From Mannheimia granulomatis (GTDB taxonomy: Bacteria > Pseudomonadota > Gammaproteobacteria > Enterobacterales > Pasteurellaceae), in contig NZ_CP016614.1 in NCBI RefSeq assembly GCF_013377255.1, positions 2,116,501 to 2,180,500 of the forward strand: 64,000 nt of DNA, written 5' to 3'. Below, one piece after another: positions 1 through 8,275 of this stretch; the stretch's first letter is position 1, and the number at the start of each line of letters is the position of its first letter. The notes under the pieces are model-generated. The model saw only the letters and a list, made by a program, of their open reading frames with translations, was not told the DNA's origin and searched no databases. The position numbers and the translations under genes were made by a program.

Positions 1-1359
1 ACGTTTACCTTGTTCGGTAATAATCTCAATAGTTTGCCCTGTGCGAAGCGGTTCTGAAAGCGGGTATGGATTACGATCGACAATTGCCGCTACACAGCGA
101 TCGCCAATTCCTGAGTGAACTGCATAAGCAAAATCAATTGCAGTAGCATTTGCCGGTAGCTCAACAATACGTCCTTTTGGTGTGAATACATAAATATCAT
201 CAGAGAATAGATCTGACTTCACACTTTCAATAAACTCTACGGAGTTACCTGCACTGTTTTGTAACTCCACAATACTTTGCAACCATTGCTGTGCTTTAAC
301 TTGCACTGTGGTGTTATGATGTGCCTCACCTTCTTTATAACGCCAGTGTGCAGCCACTCCCATATCCGCCATTTTATCCATATCTTCAGTACGAATTTGC
401 ACCTCAACAGGCACGCCGTGTGGGCCAATCATCGACGTGTGCAATGACTGATATCCGTTCGGTTTCGGCACGGCAATATAATCCTTAACCCGTTTTGGGC
501 GTGGCTTATAAAGGGCGTGCATTTGTCCTAAAACACGGTAGCAGTTATCAATATTCCCTACCACTACTCGGAAAGCATAAATATCTAAAATTGAATGGAA
601 ATGCTGATCTTTCTGCCGCATTTTTTGATAAATCGAATAGAGATGCTTTTCACGCCCATAAACACGAGCCTCAATGCTCACGTCTTCTAAACGCTCTTTA
701 ATTTCATCGGAAATGCGCTGAATCAATTCTTTACGATGACCTCTGGCATTGGCAATTGCCATTTTTAATACGCGATAACGCTGTGGATGCATTGCCTCAA
801 AGCCGAGATCTTCTAATTCATTTTTAATATGTTCAATCCCTAAACGATGGGCAAGAGGGCTATAAATTTCCAACGTTTCTTTAGCAATGCGACGGCGTTT
901 ATCCGGACGCAATGCTCCTAAGGTACGCATATTATGTGTACGGTCGGCAAGTTTGATTAATACCACACGAATATCTTTGGTCATCGCCAAAATCATTTTA
1001 CGGAAATTAGCAACCTCAGCTTCTTGGCGGGTGCGGAATTTCAATTTATCTAACTTAGAGACTCCTTGCACGATATCTGCCACACTCTGACCAAATTCTG
1101 CAGCAAGTTCTTCTTCTGTATAAGGCGTATCTTCAATTACATCGTGCAATAATGCTGCTATCACTGCTTCATGATCTAATTTCATCTCAGCAATAATTGA
1201 TGCCACCGCAACCGGGTGCGTAATATAAGGCTCACCACTTGAGCGTGTTTGCCCTTCATGTGCATCACGGGCAATCACATAAGCTCGTTTTACACGTTCA
1301 ATTTGCTCAGGCGGTAAGTAGCCCTGAATAATTCGATCTAAAGGTTCAAAAAGATACAC
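1..1359 (-). CDS. spoT: SpoT, bifunctional (p)ppGpp synthetase/hydrolase (3' end beyond window)
   Basis: Makes and degrades the stringent-response alarmone (p)ppGpp in the cytoplasm. A GTG start at 1359 gives an N terminus (VYLFEPLDRIIQ) that aligns with the SpoT family start. An HD hydrolase domain follows, with ITHPVAVA, LLHDVIEDT and the RTHNMRT motif. The visible 453 codons continue through the synthetase region and end in the TGS domain (IEIITEQGK). The family is about 700 residues long, so roughly the last third lies left of the window. It follows rpoZ on the same strand, as in other gammaproteobacteria. Assignment as SpoT rather than RelA rests on the intact HD motif and the rpoZ neighbour. 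Confidence 0.95.
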   Translation of the reverse strand, partial: MYLFEPLDRIIQGYLPPEQIERVKRAYVIARDAHEGQTRSSGEPYITHPVAVASIIAEMKLDHEAVIAALLHDVIEDTPYTEEELAAEFGQSVADIVQGVSKLDKLKFRTRQEAEVANFRKMILAMTKDIRVVLIKLADRTHNMRTLGALRPDKRRRIAKETLEIYSPLAHRLGIEHIKNELEDLGFEAMHPQRYRVLKMAIANARGHRKELIQRISDEIKERLEDVSIEARVYGREKHLYSIYQKMRQKDQHFHSILDIYAFRVVVGNIDNCYRVLGQMHALYKPRPKRVKDYIAVPKPNGYQSLHTSMIGPHGVPVEVQIRTEDMDKMADMGVAAHWRYKEGEAHHNTTVQVKAQQWLQSIVELQNSAGNSVEFIESVKSDLFSDDIYVFTPKGRIVELPANATAIDFAYAVHSGIGDRCVAAIVDRNPYPLSEPLRTGQTIEIITEQGKR

Positions 1360-1383
1360 GGTATACCTCAATACAGAAACAAA

Positions 1384-1446
1384 AATGGACAATGAATTTG
1401 CAAATTTTTAGGAAAATCCTACCGCTTGCAGACCCAATTGTCCATT
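1384..1446 (-). other. Inverted repeat in the rpoZ-spoT spacer
   Basis: A perfect 10-bp inverted repeat (AATGGACAAT at 1384-1393, ATTGTCCATT at 1437-1446) encloses a smaller TAGGA/TCCTA hairpin and one uptake-signal core. It lies between rpoZ and spoT and could form a stem in the spoT leader. No T-run follows, so it is not a clear terminator. Function unknown. Confidence 0.4.
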
Positions 1447-1467
1447 CTCTATAAATTAAAAAATCAG

Positions 1468-1746
1468 TTACTCATTCGTCATTTCGGTTAAAAATGAAAT
1501 CGCTTCTTGCTCAGCGGCTTCTTGCTGAATAGAATCATGATTTTCAAGTTGGTCCATAATAGCAGTTGTAATTAAACCTTCTTCAATCTCACGCAATGCA
1601 ATCACGGTTGGTTTATCATTTTCTTCAGGCACAAGTGGCTCACGTGTGTGAAGTTGTAATTGTCTTGCGCGACGTGCGGCGATTAAGATTAAATCGAAAC
1701 GGTTGCCAATTTTCTCTGCTGCTTCTTGTACTGTTACACGAGCCAT
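1468..1746 (-). CDS. rpoZ: RNA polymerase omega subunit
   Basis: Small RNA polymerase subunit that helps assemble the beta-prime subunit. The 92-residue product begins MARVTVQEAAEKIGNRFDLI and carries the conserved AARRARQLQ stretch at about residues 24-32. It ends in an acidic, glutamine-rich tail typical of omega. Length matches the family (about 90). It lies directly upstream of spoT on the same strand, the usual rpoZ-spoT arrangement. Confidence 0.97.
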   Translation of the reverse strand: MARVTVQEAAEKIGNRFDLILIAARRARQLQLHTREPLVPEENDKPTVIALREIEEGLITTAIMDQLENHDSIQQEAAEQEAISFLTEMTNE

Positions 1747-1850
1747 AGTTTACTCCAAAGATATATACGTTTTTTTATTTATAAAAAAGATTGCAGATTA
1801 TACAGAAATTAAGCAAATTCCGCAATTAAGTTGCGGGGATTTGTGCAAAT

Positions 1851-2342
1851 TTATTTGGTGAATATCGAGAGTAACTCTGCTTCTACCTCTTTTCCAAATT
1901 TTCCGCGGCGAAAATCAGCGATCAGTTCTTCAGCCGATTCAGGCGCTTCCTGCAGTTTTTCTTTTAGAAATTGGGGAAATTCGGAAAGCACTAATTCCGT
2001 TTTGCCATCACGAAGATCAAAAATACTTGGAATTTTTTGAGCAGAAATAACCGCTTGATGCTGGGCTTCGCTGTCAAAATATTGGCGTTCTTGACTCTGT
2101 TTTTGGGAAATATATTTCACCTTGATATTCGGATTCAGCTTTGCCATACGTTGAAAATAAGCCACCACTTCTACACAATCAGGGCAATGGGGTTCTGCCA
2201 TAATTAACCAATCACCTTGCACAGTAAGGGCTTGCATTTTCTGTTCAGTTTCTGATTCAAGCTTTACATCAACATAAACTTCTAATTGGTTCTCTCGGTC
2301 TTCATCACTGTTAAATTCTAAATATTCGTAAAAATGTGCCAT
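1851..2342 (-). CDS. Thioredoxin-family protein
   Basis: A 163-residue cytoplasmic protein with a thioredoxin-like active site PHCPDC (cysteines at about 53 and 56), followed by KIPSI near residue 104, which fits the cis-proline loop. A roughly 40-residue N-terminal extension precedes the fold, and a charged helical tail follows. No signal peptide is visible, so it probably acts in the cytoplasm as a disulfide reductase or thiol-monitoring protein; the substrate is unknown. It starts only 9 bases after the scrR stop, with a good ribosome site (AAAGGAAAG), so transcription may continue from the sucrose operon. A weak hairpin (CCGCAA/TTGCGG) lies just downstream. Confidence 0.75.
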   Translation of the reverse strand: MAHFYEYLEFNSDEDRENQLEVYVDVKLESETEQKMQALTVQGDWLIMAEPHCPDCVEVVAYFQRMAKLNPNIKVKYISQKQSQERQYFDSEAQHQAVISAQKIPSIFDLRDGKTELVLSEFPQFLKEKLQEAPESAEELIADFRRGKFGKEVEAELLSIFTK

Positions 2343-2351
2343 AACTTTCCT

Positions 2352-3368
2352 TTAAATTGATTTTCGCCATAAAATTTCACAATCTACCTTTACACTTTCT
2401 ACTTTTTTGCCGGCTAATTTTTGTTGAATCAATAAAAAGGCATGCTGTGCAATTTTGTCATGATCTTGCTGGATAGAATGAATGTGAAACGGTAGTGCAT
2501 TTAATAAATGATGATCATCAAAAGTTGCTAAATGTAACTCTTGCGTAATTAATTTATCTATCTGTTTATGTTCGGTTAAATAACGCATCACCCCTTCTAG
2601 TAGAGTAAAAGATGCTGTAAAAACTGCCTCCGGTAATCTACCTAATTTTTCAACCATTTGCGCAAACATTTGATAACCGGATTCAGGCTGGTAATCTTTA
2701 TGCAAAATCCAATCTTCTTCTATCGCCAAATGAGATTGGGTTAATCCTTCAAGAAAACCTTTGAGACGGTTCTGACTCGGGGAAAGCGACAATTGCCCAC
2801 CTAAATAAAAAAACTCTTTAGGTTGATAAGCTCTGACAATATTTTCAACCAACATACTGATACTCTCAGTATCATTGCTGGTAATAGAAGGGATATTCAG
2901 CTCCGAGATATAGCGGTCTAAGTGCAACATAGGTGCATATTGCACCACATTGTGATAGTAAGTCGGGTCGTTATGAGTAGGAGCGGTTAGTAACACATCC
3001 ACCCGTCTATCCAGTAACTGCTCTATCGCTTTTTTCTCCTGTTCCGGATTATCATCCGAGCAAGCGATGACAAGCTGTAACCCGTTATCACGGCATAAAC
3101 GCTCTAAAGATTTTGCAGTTAAAGCAAAGCCATAGTTGGTAAAATCAGGAATGACCAGCCCGATAACATTGGTCCGCTTCGCTTGTAAAGCTTTGGCATA
3201 GACATTAGCTCGATAGCCGTATTTTTTTGCAATATTTTTGACTTTCTGGCAAGTCTCGGGCTTTATTCTAAAATCATCACCACGCTCGTTTAAAATTATG
3301 CTAGCCGTTGTTTTTGACACTCCGCTTAATTTCGCAATATCGCTTAGCGTTAAGCGTTTTTTATCCAC
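2352..3368 (-). CDS. scrR: LacI-family sucrose operon repressor
   Basis: A 338-residue LacI/GalR regulator with the N-terminal helix-turn-helix LTLSDIAKLSGVSKTTASII (about residues 7-26), a hinge region, and a periplasmic-binding-protein-like effector domain starting at VIGLVIPDF. Its place behind scrK and scrB identifies it as the sucrose-regulon repressor; the inducer in this family is usually fructose or a fructose phosphate. The start is GTG, chosen for the GGAG ribosome site six bases upstream and because it opens directly into the HTH. It probably binds the GCTAAA-centred palindromes at 5876-5897 and 12886-12907 and so controls scrA as well. Confidence 0.9.
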   Translation of the reverse strand: MDKKRLTLSDIAKLSGVSKTTASIILNERGDDFRIKPETCQKVKNIAKKYGYRANVYAKALQAKRTNVIGLVIPDFTNYGFALTAKSLERLCRDNGLQLVIACSDDNPEQEKKAIEQLLDRRVDVLLTAPTHNDPTYYHNVVQYAPMLHLDRYISELNIPSITSNDTESISMLVENIVRAYQPKEFFYLGGQLSLSPSQNRLKGFLEGLTQSHLAIEEDWILHKDYQPESGYQMFAQMVEKLGRLPEAVFTASFTLLEGVMRYLTEHKQIDKLITQELHLATFDDHHLLNALPFHIHSIQQDHDKIAQHAFLLIQQKLAGKKVESVKVDCEILWRKSI

Positions 3369-3387
3369 ACTTATCTCCTTCTATATC

Positions 3388-3410
3388 GGAGGCAGTTCTG
3401 CCTCCTTTTT
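3388..3410 (+). terminator. Hairpin at the scrB-scrR junction, T-run on the plus strand
   Basis: GGAGGCAG/CTGCCTCC forms a perfect 8-bp inverted repeat separated by two bases. TTTTT follows only on the plus strand, opposite to the flanking genes. On the minus strand it sits immediately after the scrB stop and has no T-run. It could stop antisense transcription or stabilise the scrB message. Confidence 0.55.
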
Positions 3411-4839
3411 ATTCTACGCTAATTGCAGCAATATTTGCTAATTTTGCCCGAACTAAACGTGAAGCTTTGATGATATTTTTACGATTGGCAATAAAAAAGC
3501 GTGAAGTAAGCACTTTTTCACCACCATTGAGGAAAATTTCCACAATGGAGCGATCAAAGAAAATCTCAATTGTCTCTAATTTCTCTAACTTACAATGACG
3601 AACCGAACCAAACTTTTCCATTAATTCCGTTTGCTCGCTTTGGCTGCGATCTAAACTAAATACGCCGTTTTCAAAACGCATCGTCAGCTGCTGCCCTTTG
3701 TCATTGGTAAAGAAATCTAATACAAGCGGTTGATTTTCCACAGAAATTTGCAAATAGGCAGTATCCAAATTCAAACTTGCAAAGTTTTCTGAAATTTCGA
3801 CCGCTTGTAAATCATTTAAGTGTACGATCGGCTGCTGCACTACTTTGCCATTTTTAAGAGATAACTTGCGAGGTAAAGTTAACATAGAATGCCATTGAAA
3901 ACGGTCGGTCGGATAAGTTAAATCCGGCAAACCTACCCAGCCAAACATAATGCGATCGCTGTTTTCTACCGTTTGCGGGGCATAGAAATCAAAGCCATAG
4001 TCAAGCTCTTCGATATGCTCTGCAGCCAAACTGTTGCCCTCTAATTTACCTAGAGCATAAGTAGCGTGGTAATTATTTTGGAATTGGTGACTTTCACGCA
4101 ATTTCCCTTGAGGTGACCAGACAAACAGATCTTTTTCATCAAGACGGAATAAATCGGGACATTCCCACATAAACACGTGACTGTTATCGAAATCTTGCAC
4201 CGCCAACTCGCCAATTAAACGTGGTGTATCCTCTAAATTATCCATCTCATAAATCAACGCTGTACCGGTGAGATTGTCACGCTGCGCACCTAGTACAAAA
4301 CGAATTTTGCCATCACAGGTAATGTAAGGTTTCGGATCACGAACGTGTTCGGTATATCCTTGCGGAGGCTGGTTAATAATGCAACGTTTTTCCAACAGTT
4401 TTCCTGATTTATCAAAAATCGCAATATTTTGGTGTGGAACCCGTGCATTATCAGACGGGCGACGAGTATTGCCTGTGTAAAACGCAGCAATCTTATCTTG
4501 CCATAAAATCGCTCCACCCGAATAACAGCCGTGCGATTCAAACAGTTCATCGGGAATCAACACTTCACCTTTTTCAAAAGTTTGGAAATCTTTGGTCATA
4601 AAATGCAGCCAATGCTTCATGCCATGCAATGCACCATAAGGGAACCATTGGGCAAAAATATGGTATTTTTCGCCGTCAAAAATTAAACCATTAGGATCGT
4701 TAAACAGCCCGGTTTCAGGCGCGAGATGATAGGTTGGATAGAAATCAGCATCAGAAAGTACTGTTTGACGAATAGTGTTTAATTCACCCTCGCTTTGGGC
4801 GTGTAGGCTTTTGTATTTACCGTTATTGAAAATGTGCAT
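3409..4839 (-). CDS. scrB: Sucrose-6-phosphate hydrolase (GH32)
   Basis: Hydrolyses the sucrose-6-phosphate delivered by ScrA into glucose-6-phosphate and fructose in the cytoplasm. The 476-residue product has the GH32 signatures: the nucleophile block HLAPETGLFNDPNG (about residues 37-50), the RDPK motif at about 166-169, and the acid/base block WECPDLF at about 225. A C-terminal beta-sandwich includes the region around EIFFDRSIVEIFLN. Length is normal for ScrB. It lies between scrK (83 bases upstream) and scrR (40 bases downstream), all on the minus strand. Confidence 0.94.
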   Translation of the reverse strand: MHIFNNGKYKSLHAQSEGELNTIRQTVLSDADFYPTYHLAPETGLFNDPNGLIFDGEKYHIFAQWFPYGALHGMKHWLHFMTKDFQTFEKGEVLIPDELFESHGCYSGGAILWQDKIAAFYTGNTRRPSDNARVPHQNIAIFDKSGKLLEKRCIINQPPQGYTEHVRDPKPYITCDGKIRFVLGAQRDNLTGTALIYEMDNLEDTPRLIGELAVQDFDNSHVFMWECPDLFRLDEKDLFVWSPQGKLRESHQFQNNYHATYALGKLEGNSLAAEHIEELDYGFDFYAPQTVENSDRIMFGWVGLPDLTYPTDRFQWHSMLTLPRKLSLKNGKVVQQPIVHLNDLQAVEISENFASLNLDTAYLQISVENQPLVLDFFTNDKGQQLTMRFENGVFSLDRSQSEQTELMEKFGSVRHCKLEKLETIEIFFDRSIVEIFLNGGEKVLTSRFFIANRKNIIKASRLVRAKLANIAAISVE

Positions 4840-4922
4840 AGGGGTTCCTGTGTGATTACCTTCTCGTTTACTTAGGGGAGTATTGCAATACCTCCCTACA
4901 AAGGGAGACTGTCGTTAAAAGA

Positions 4923-5846
4923 CTACTCCGCCAAAAACGCCTCTAGCTGAGCTTTATTCGGCAGTGCCGACATCGCCCCTTTGGCAGTGGTGGCTAAGGC
5001 ACCGGAAGCATTAGCTTTACGGATCACTTCAACTAGTACTTTCTCATCTCTCCAATCTTGATTCTGTGCAAGACCGGCTAGTAAGCCACTGACAAAAGCA
5101 TCTCCGGCACCGGTAGTATCCACAGGTTTCAACGCTTTACCGGCAACATGTTTGCTATTACCGTTTAAGTGATAAATCGCGCCATCCTTGCCTAAAGTGA
5201 TGATAATTAATTTTTCCGGATATTGTGCAGTAATTTTCTGAACCGCTTGCTCAAGGGTTTCGGTATCAGTCAGGAGTGTTAATTCTTCTTCGGAGAATTT
5301 CAGAATATCCGCCATCGCGACGACAGAATTGACCACTGTTTTCATCTCATCAAGACTTTTCCAAAGTGATTCACGTAAATTTGGATCGAAGGAAACAAAT
5401 CCATTAGCATTTTTCACGCGGCGAATGGCTTCAATCGTGGTAGAGCGTGAGGGATTGTTGAGCAATGCAATGGAGCAACAGTGCAAAAAATCCCCTTGCT
5501 GAAATTCAGGTAAATCTTCTACTTGCAAAAATTGGTCGGCACTTGGGTTTACCATAAAAGTAAAGCTACGCTCACCATTATCTAAGCCAACTACCACGGT
5601 GGATGTACGCTGCTCATTGTCTAAAATCATATTGTCGGTTGAGACCTTTTCCGAAGCCAAAACATCCCGCATGAAGTGACCAAGCGGATCGTTTCCTACT
5701 CTACCAATAAAGCCTGCCTTAACGTCTAAACGGGAAACGCCCACTGCTACATTAGCGGGAGCACCTCCGGCACATTTTAAATAGTGATTTTCGCCATCCG
5801 GAATTAAATCAACAACTGCATCACCGGTTACCCAAATTTTGCTCAT
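4923..5846 (-). CDS. scrK: Fructokinase, PfkB family
   Basis: Phosphorylates the fructose released by ScrB to fructose-6-phosphate. This 307-residue ribokinase/PfkB protein has the N-terminal signature GGAPANVAVGVSRL (about 27-40) and the C-terminal PfkB signature DTTGAGDAFVSGLL (about 243-256), which holds the catalytic aspartate. Substrate assignment rests on similarity to fructokinases and on its position as first gene of the scrK-scrB-scrR cluster. A palindrome resembling a ScrR operator lies 30-51 bases upstream of its start. Confidence 0.88.
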   Translation of the reverse strand: MSKIWVTGDAVVDLIPDGENHYLKCAGGAPANVAVGVSRLDVKAGFIGRVGNDPLGHFMRDVLASEKVSTDNMILDNEQRTSTVVVGLDNGERSFTFMVNPSADQFLQVEDLPEFQQGDFLHCCSIALLNNPSRSTTIEAIRRVKNANGFVSFDPNLRESLWKSLDEMKTVVNSVVAMADILKFSEEELTLLTDTETLEQAVQKITAQYPEKLIIITLGKDGAIYHLNGNSKHVAGKALKPVDTTGAGDAFVSGLLAGLAQNQDWRDEKVLVEVIRKANASGALATTAKGAMSALPNKAQLEAFLAE

Positions 5847-5875
5847 AATTTTATCTCTTTTAATTTATTCAACCA

Positions 5876-5897
5876 TTAGCTAAAACGATTTAGCCAT
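5876..5897. promoter_or_regulatory. Putative ScrR operator upstream of scrK
   Basis: Imperfect 22-bp palindrome with half-sites GCTAAAAC and GATTTAGC, 8 of 11 positions symmetric around a central CG, as LacI-family operators often are. The same motif (GCTAAA, C, G, TTTAG) occurs before scrA at 12886-12907. Its place just before the first gene of the scrKBR cluster supports autoregulation by ScrR. Confidence 0.7.
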
Positions 5898-5992
5898 TAC
5901 CATTATACTAACCGATTCTCCCTCTGAGTGAAATACAGATTATGACAAAAATTATTCATTTTTTTACGGATTAATTTACCTATTTTCCTAAC

Positions 5993-6027
5993 AAAATGAC
6001 CGCTTGCATTACACAAGCGGTCATTTT
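5993..6027 (-). terminator. miaB terminator made from an inverted uptake-signal pair
   Basis: Perfect 14-bp stem (AAAATGACCGCTTG with its complement) and a 7-base loop, just downstream of the miaB stop. The stem is built from two opposed ACCGCTTG/CAAGCGGT uptake-signal cores and ends in a T-run (CATTTTG on the minus strand, CATTTTTAG on the plus strand). Confidence 0.75.
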
Positions 6028-6038
6028 TAGGAAATTTT

Positions 6039-7466
6039 TTACAAATTCACCACGTACTTACCTACACCTAAATCATCTTCTTTACGTGTACGGGCAATAA
6101 CACTTTCAGCTGATTCAACAACACGTAAGCCCATTTCCGCTTCGGTGCGAATTACCTCACCACGTAGTGAGTTAGTGTAAACATCGGTAATTTTCACATC
6201 TACAAATTTACCAATCATATCCGGGGTGCCGACAAAATTCACCACACGATTGGTTTCAGTTCTACCGGTAAGCTCCATTAAATCTTTTTTCGATGGACCT
6301 TCTACCAAAATACGCTGCTCTGTTCCTAACATCGCTCGGCTAAACTGCATAGCTTGGTGGTTAATACGTTGCTGTAAACGTGCTAAACGCTCTTTTTTCT
6401 CATCATCTGAAACATCATCTGGCAAGTCTGCAGCAGGCGTACCAGGGCGAGCAGAATAAATAAAGCTAAAGCTCATATCAAAGTTAACTTGCTCAATGAT
6501 TTTCATTGTCTGCTCAAAATCTTCCGCTGTTTCGCCCGGGAAGCCAACGATAAAGTCTGAGCTGATTTGAATTTCAGGTCGAACTTCACGCAATTTACGG
6601 ATAATCGCTTTATACTCTAATGCAGTGTGATTACGTTTCATCATCGTCAGTACTCGGTCTGAACCACTTTGAATCGGTAAGTGTAAGAAACTGACTAATT
6701 CAGGCGTATCACGGTAAACCTCGATAATATCATCACTAAATTCAATTGGGTGGCTGGTGGTATAACGCAAGCGGTCAATACCATCAATCGCTGCAACTAA
6801 ACGCAGTAATTCTGCAAAAGTACAAATACCACCATCGAAAGTCTCACCTCGATAAGCATTTACGTTTTGACCGAGTAAATTTACTTCACGCACGCCTTGA
6901 GCTGCTAATTGGGCAATTTCAAATAATACATCGTCAACCGGACGAGACACTTCTTCACCACGTGTGTAAGGCACAACACAGAATGAGCAATATTTGTTAC
7001 AGCCTTCCATAATCGACACAAAGGCAGTTGGGCCCTCAGCTTTTGGCTCTGGCAAACGGTCAAATTTTTCGATTTCCGGGAAAGAAATATCCACAATTGA
7101 GCTTTTACCACCACGAATTTGGTTAATCATCTCAGGCAAACGGTGCAAAGTTTGTGGCCCGAATACAATATCAACATAAGGTGCGCGATCACGAATATGC
7201 TCCCCCTCTTGAGAAGCCACACATCCGCCAACACCAATAATCAGATTAGGCTTGGTTTTCTTCCAGTTTTTCCAACGTCCCAGCTGTGAAAACACTTTTT
7301 CCTGCGCTTTTTCACGAATCGAGCAAGTGTTTAAAAGTAAAACATCTGCATCTTCCGGATTTTCAGTCAGTTCAAAACCGTGAGTAGAATTGAGGAGATC
7401 CGCCATTTTAGACGAGTCATACTCGTTCATTTGGCAGCCCCAAGTAGTAATATGTAATTTAGCCAT
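6039..7466 (-). CDS. miaB: tRNA-2-methylthio-N6-isopentenyladenosine synthase MiaB
   Basis: Radical-SAM enzyme adding the 2-methylthio group to i6A37 of tRNAs that read U-starting codons. The 475-residue product shows an N-terminal methylthiotransferase domain with three cluster cysteines (TTWGCQMNE, LNTCSIREK, GVGGCVASQ), then the radical-SAM triad EGCNKYCSFCVVPYTRG (about 154-170), and a C-terminal TRAM domain. Length is typical. Its substrate modification is made by MiaA, also encoded in this window at 45.8 kb. It is monocistronic here, bounded by terminators. Confidence 0.97.
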   Translation of the reverse strand: MAKLHITTWGCQMNEYDSSKMADLLNSTHGFELTENPEDADVLLLNTCSIREKAQEKVFSQLGRWKNWKKTKPNLIIGVGGCVASQEGEHIRDRAPYVDIVFGPQTLHRLPEMINQIRGGKSSIVDISFPEIEKFDRLPEPKAEGPTAFVSIMEGCNKYCSFCVVPYTRGEEVSRPVDDVLFEIAQLAAQGVREVNLLGQNVNAYRGETFDGGICTFAELLRLVAAIDGIDRLRYTTSHPIEFSDDIIEVYRDTPELVSFLHLPIQSGSDRVLTMMKRNHTALEYKAIIRKLREVRPEIQISSDFIVGFPGETAEDFEQTMKIIEQVNFDMSFSFIYSARPGTPAADLPDDVSDDEKKERLARLQQRINHQAMQFSRAMLGTEQRILVEGPSKKDLMELTGRTETNRVVNFVGTPDMIGKFVDVKITDVYTNSLRGEVIRTEAEMGLRVVESAESVIARTRKEDDLGVGKYVVNL

Positions 7467-7644
7467 AGTCTTAAAAAATAATAAATATATCAGTAAATTA
7501 GAAAAGAAAAGCGTAAAGCAATTTACTATTTTAAATTAAAACATAAACTCTTTACGCAAAATTGTGAGGTATTTTACATTGTTGCCTATTTTTTATCTAG
7601 AAATAATCTTCATAAATCTGATATTACTTAAAAAGGATACAAAC

Positions 7645-7675
7645 AAAAAAGCCACGATATTGAATATCGTGGCTT
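7645..7675 (-). terminator. Terminator of the ptsHI-crr operon
   Basis: Strong hairpin AAGCCACGATATT/AATATCGTGGCTT followed on the minus strand by TTTTTTG, 17 bases after the crr stop. Confidence 0.9.
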
Positions 7676-7691
7676 AATACATAGCGTTTTA

Positions 7692-8192
7692 CTACTTAGT
7701 CAATGTTAACACAACACTTTCGCCTGCAACAACTTGACCGTTGTTCTTAGCCAGGTTGGTAATTTCATCCATATTAGAAATTACGATTGGTGTTAATACA
7801 GATTTTGCTTTACCTTCAAGCAATTCTAAATCAAATTTGATGACCGGGTCACCCACTTTTACTGTTTGACCTTCTTGAGCAACACGAGAGAAGCCTTCAC
7901 CTTTTAATTCAACTGTATCAATACCGAAGTGTACAAATAATTCTACGCCATCTTCTGATTCAATTGAGAATGCGTGGTTTGTTTCAAAAATCTTACCAAT
8001 AGTACCATTTACAGGTGCAACAATAGTATCACCTGAAGGACGAATGGCTACACCATCACCTACGATTTTTTCAGAAAAAACCACATCAGGCACATCTTCA
8101 ATATTTACAATTTCACCGCTTAATGGTGAATAAATTTGAATGTTTTTACCTGCTTTTTGTTTTGAGCCAAATAATTTATCAAATAAACCCAT
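7692..8192 (-). CDS. crr: PTS EIIA-Glc phosphocarrier
   Basis: Cytoplasmic carrier that takes phosphate from HPr and passes it to IIBC permeases; in enteric bacteria its phosphorylation state also controls carbohydrate uptake and cAMP synthesis. The 166-residue protein carries the phosphorylated histidine in ELFVHFGIDTVEL (His88) and its partner in TNHAFS (His73). It is the last gene of ptsH-ptsI-crr. ScrA encoded nearby lacks its own IIA domain, so this protein is the likely phosphate donor for sucrose uptake. Confidence 0.97.
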   Translation of the reverse strand: MGLFDKLFGSKQKAGKNIQIYSPLSGEIVNIEDVPDVVFSEKIVGDGVAIRPSGDTIVAPVNGTIGKIFETNHAFSIESEDGVELFVHFGIDTVELKGEGFSRVAQEGQTVKVGDPVIKFDLELLEGKAKSVLTPIVISNMDEITNLAKNNGQVVAGESVVLTLTK

Positions 8193-8275
8193 CTTAAAAT
8201 CTCCTCAGATATTAGATACAGAATCCCCATATATTTTATACGAGAATTCCGCTTTTGTATGCTAAATAATTAAAA

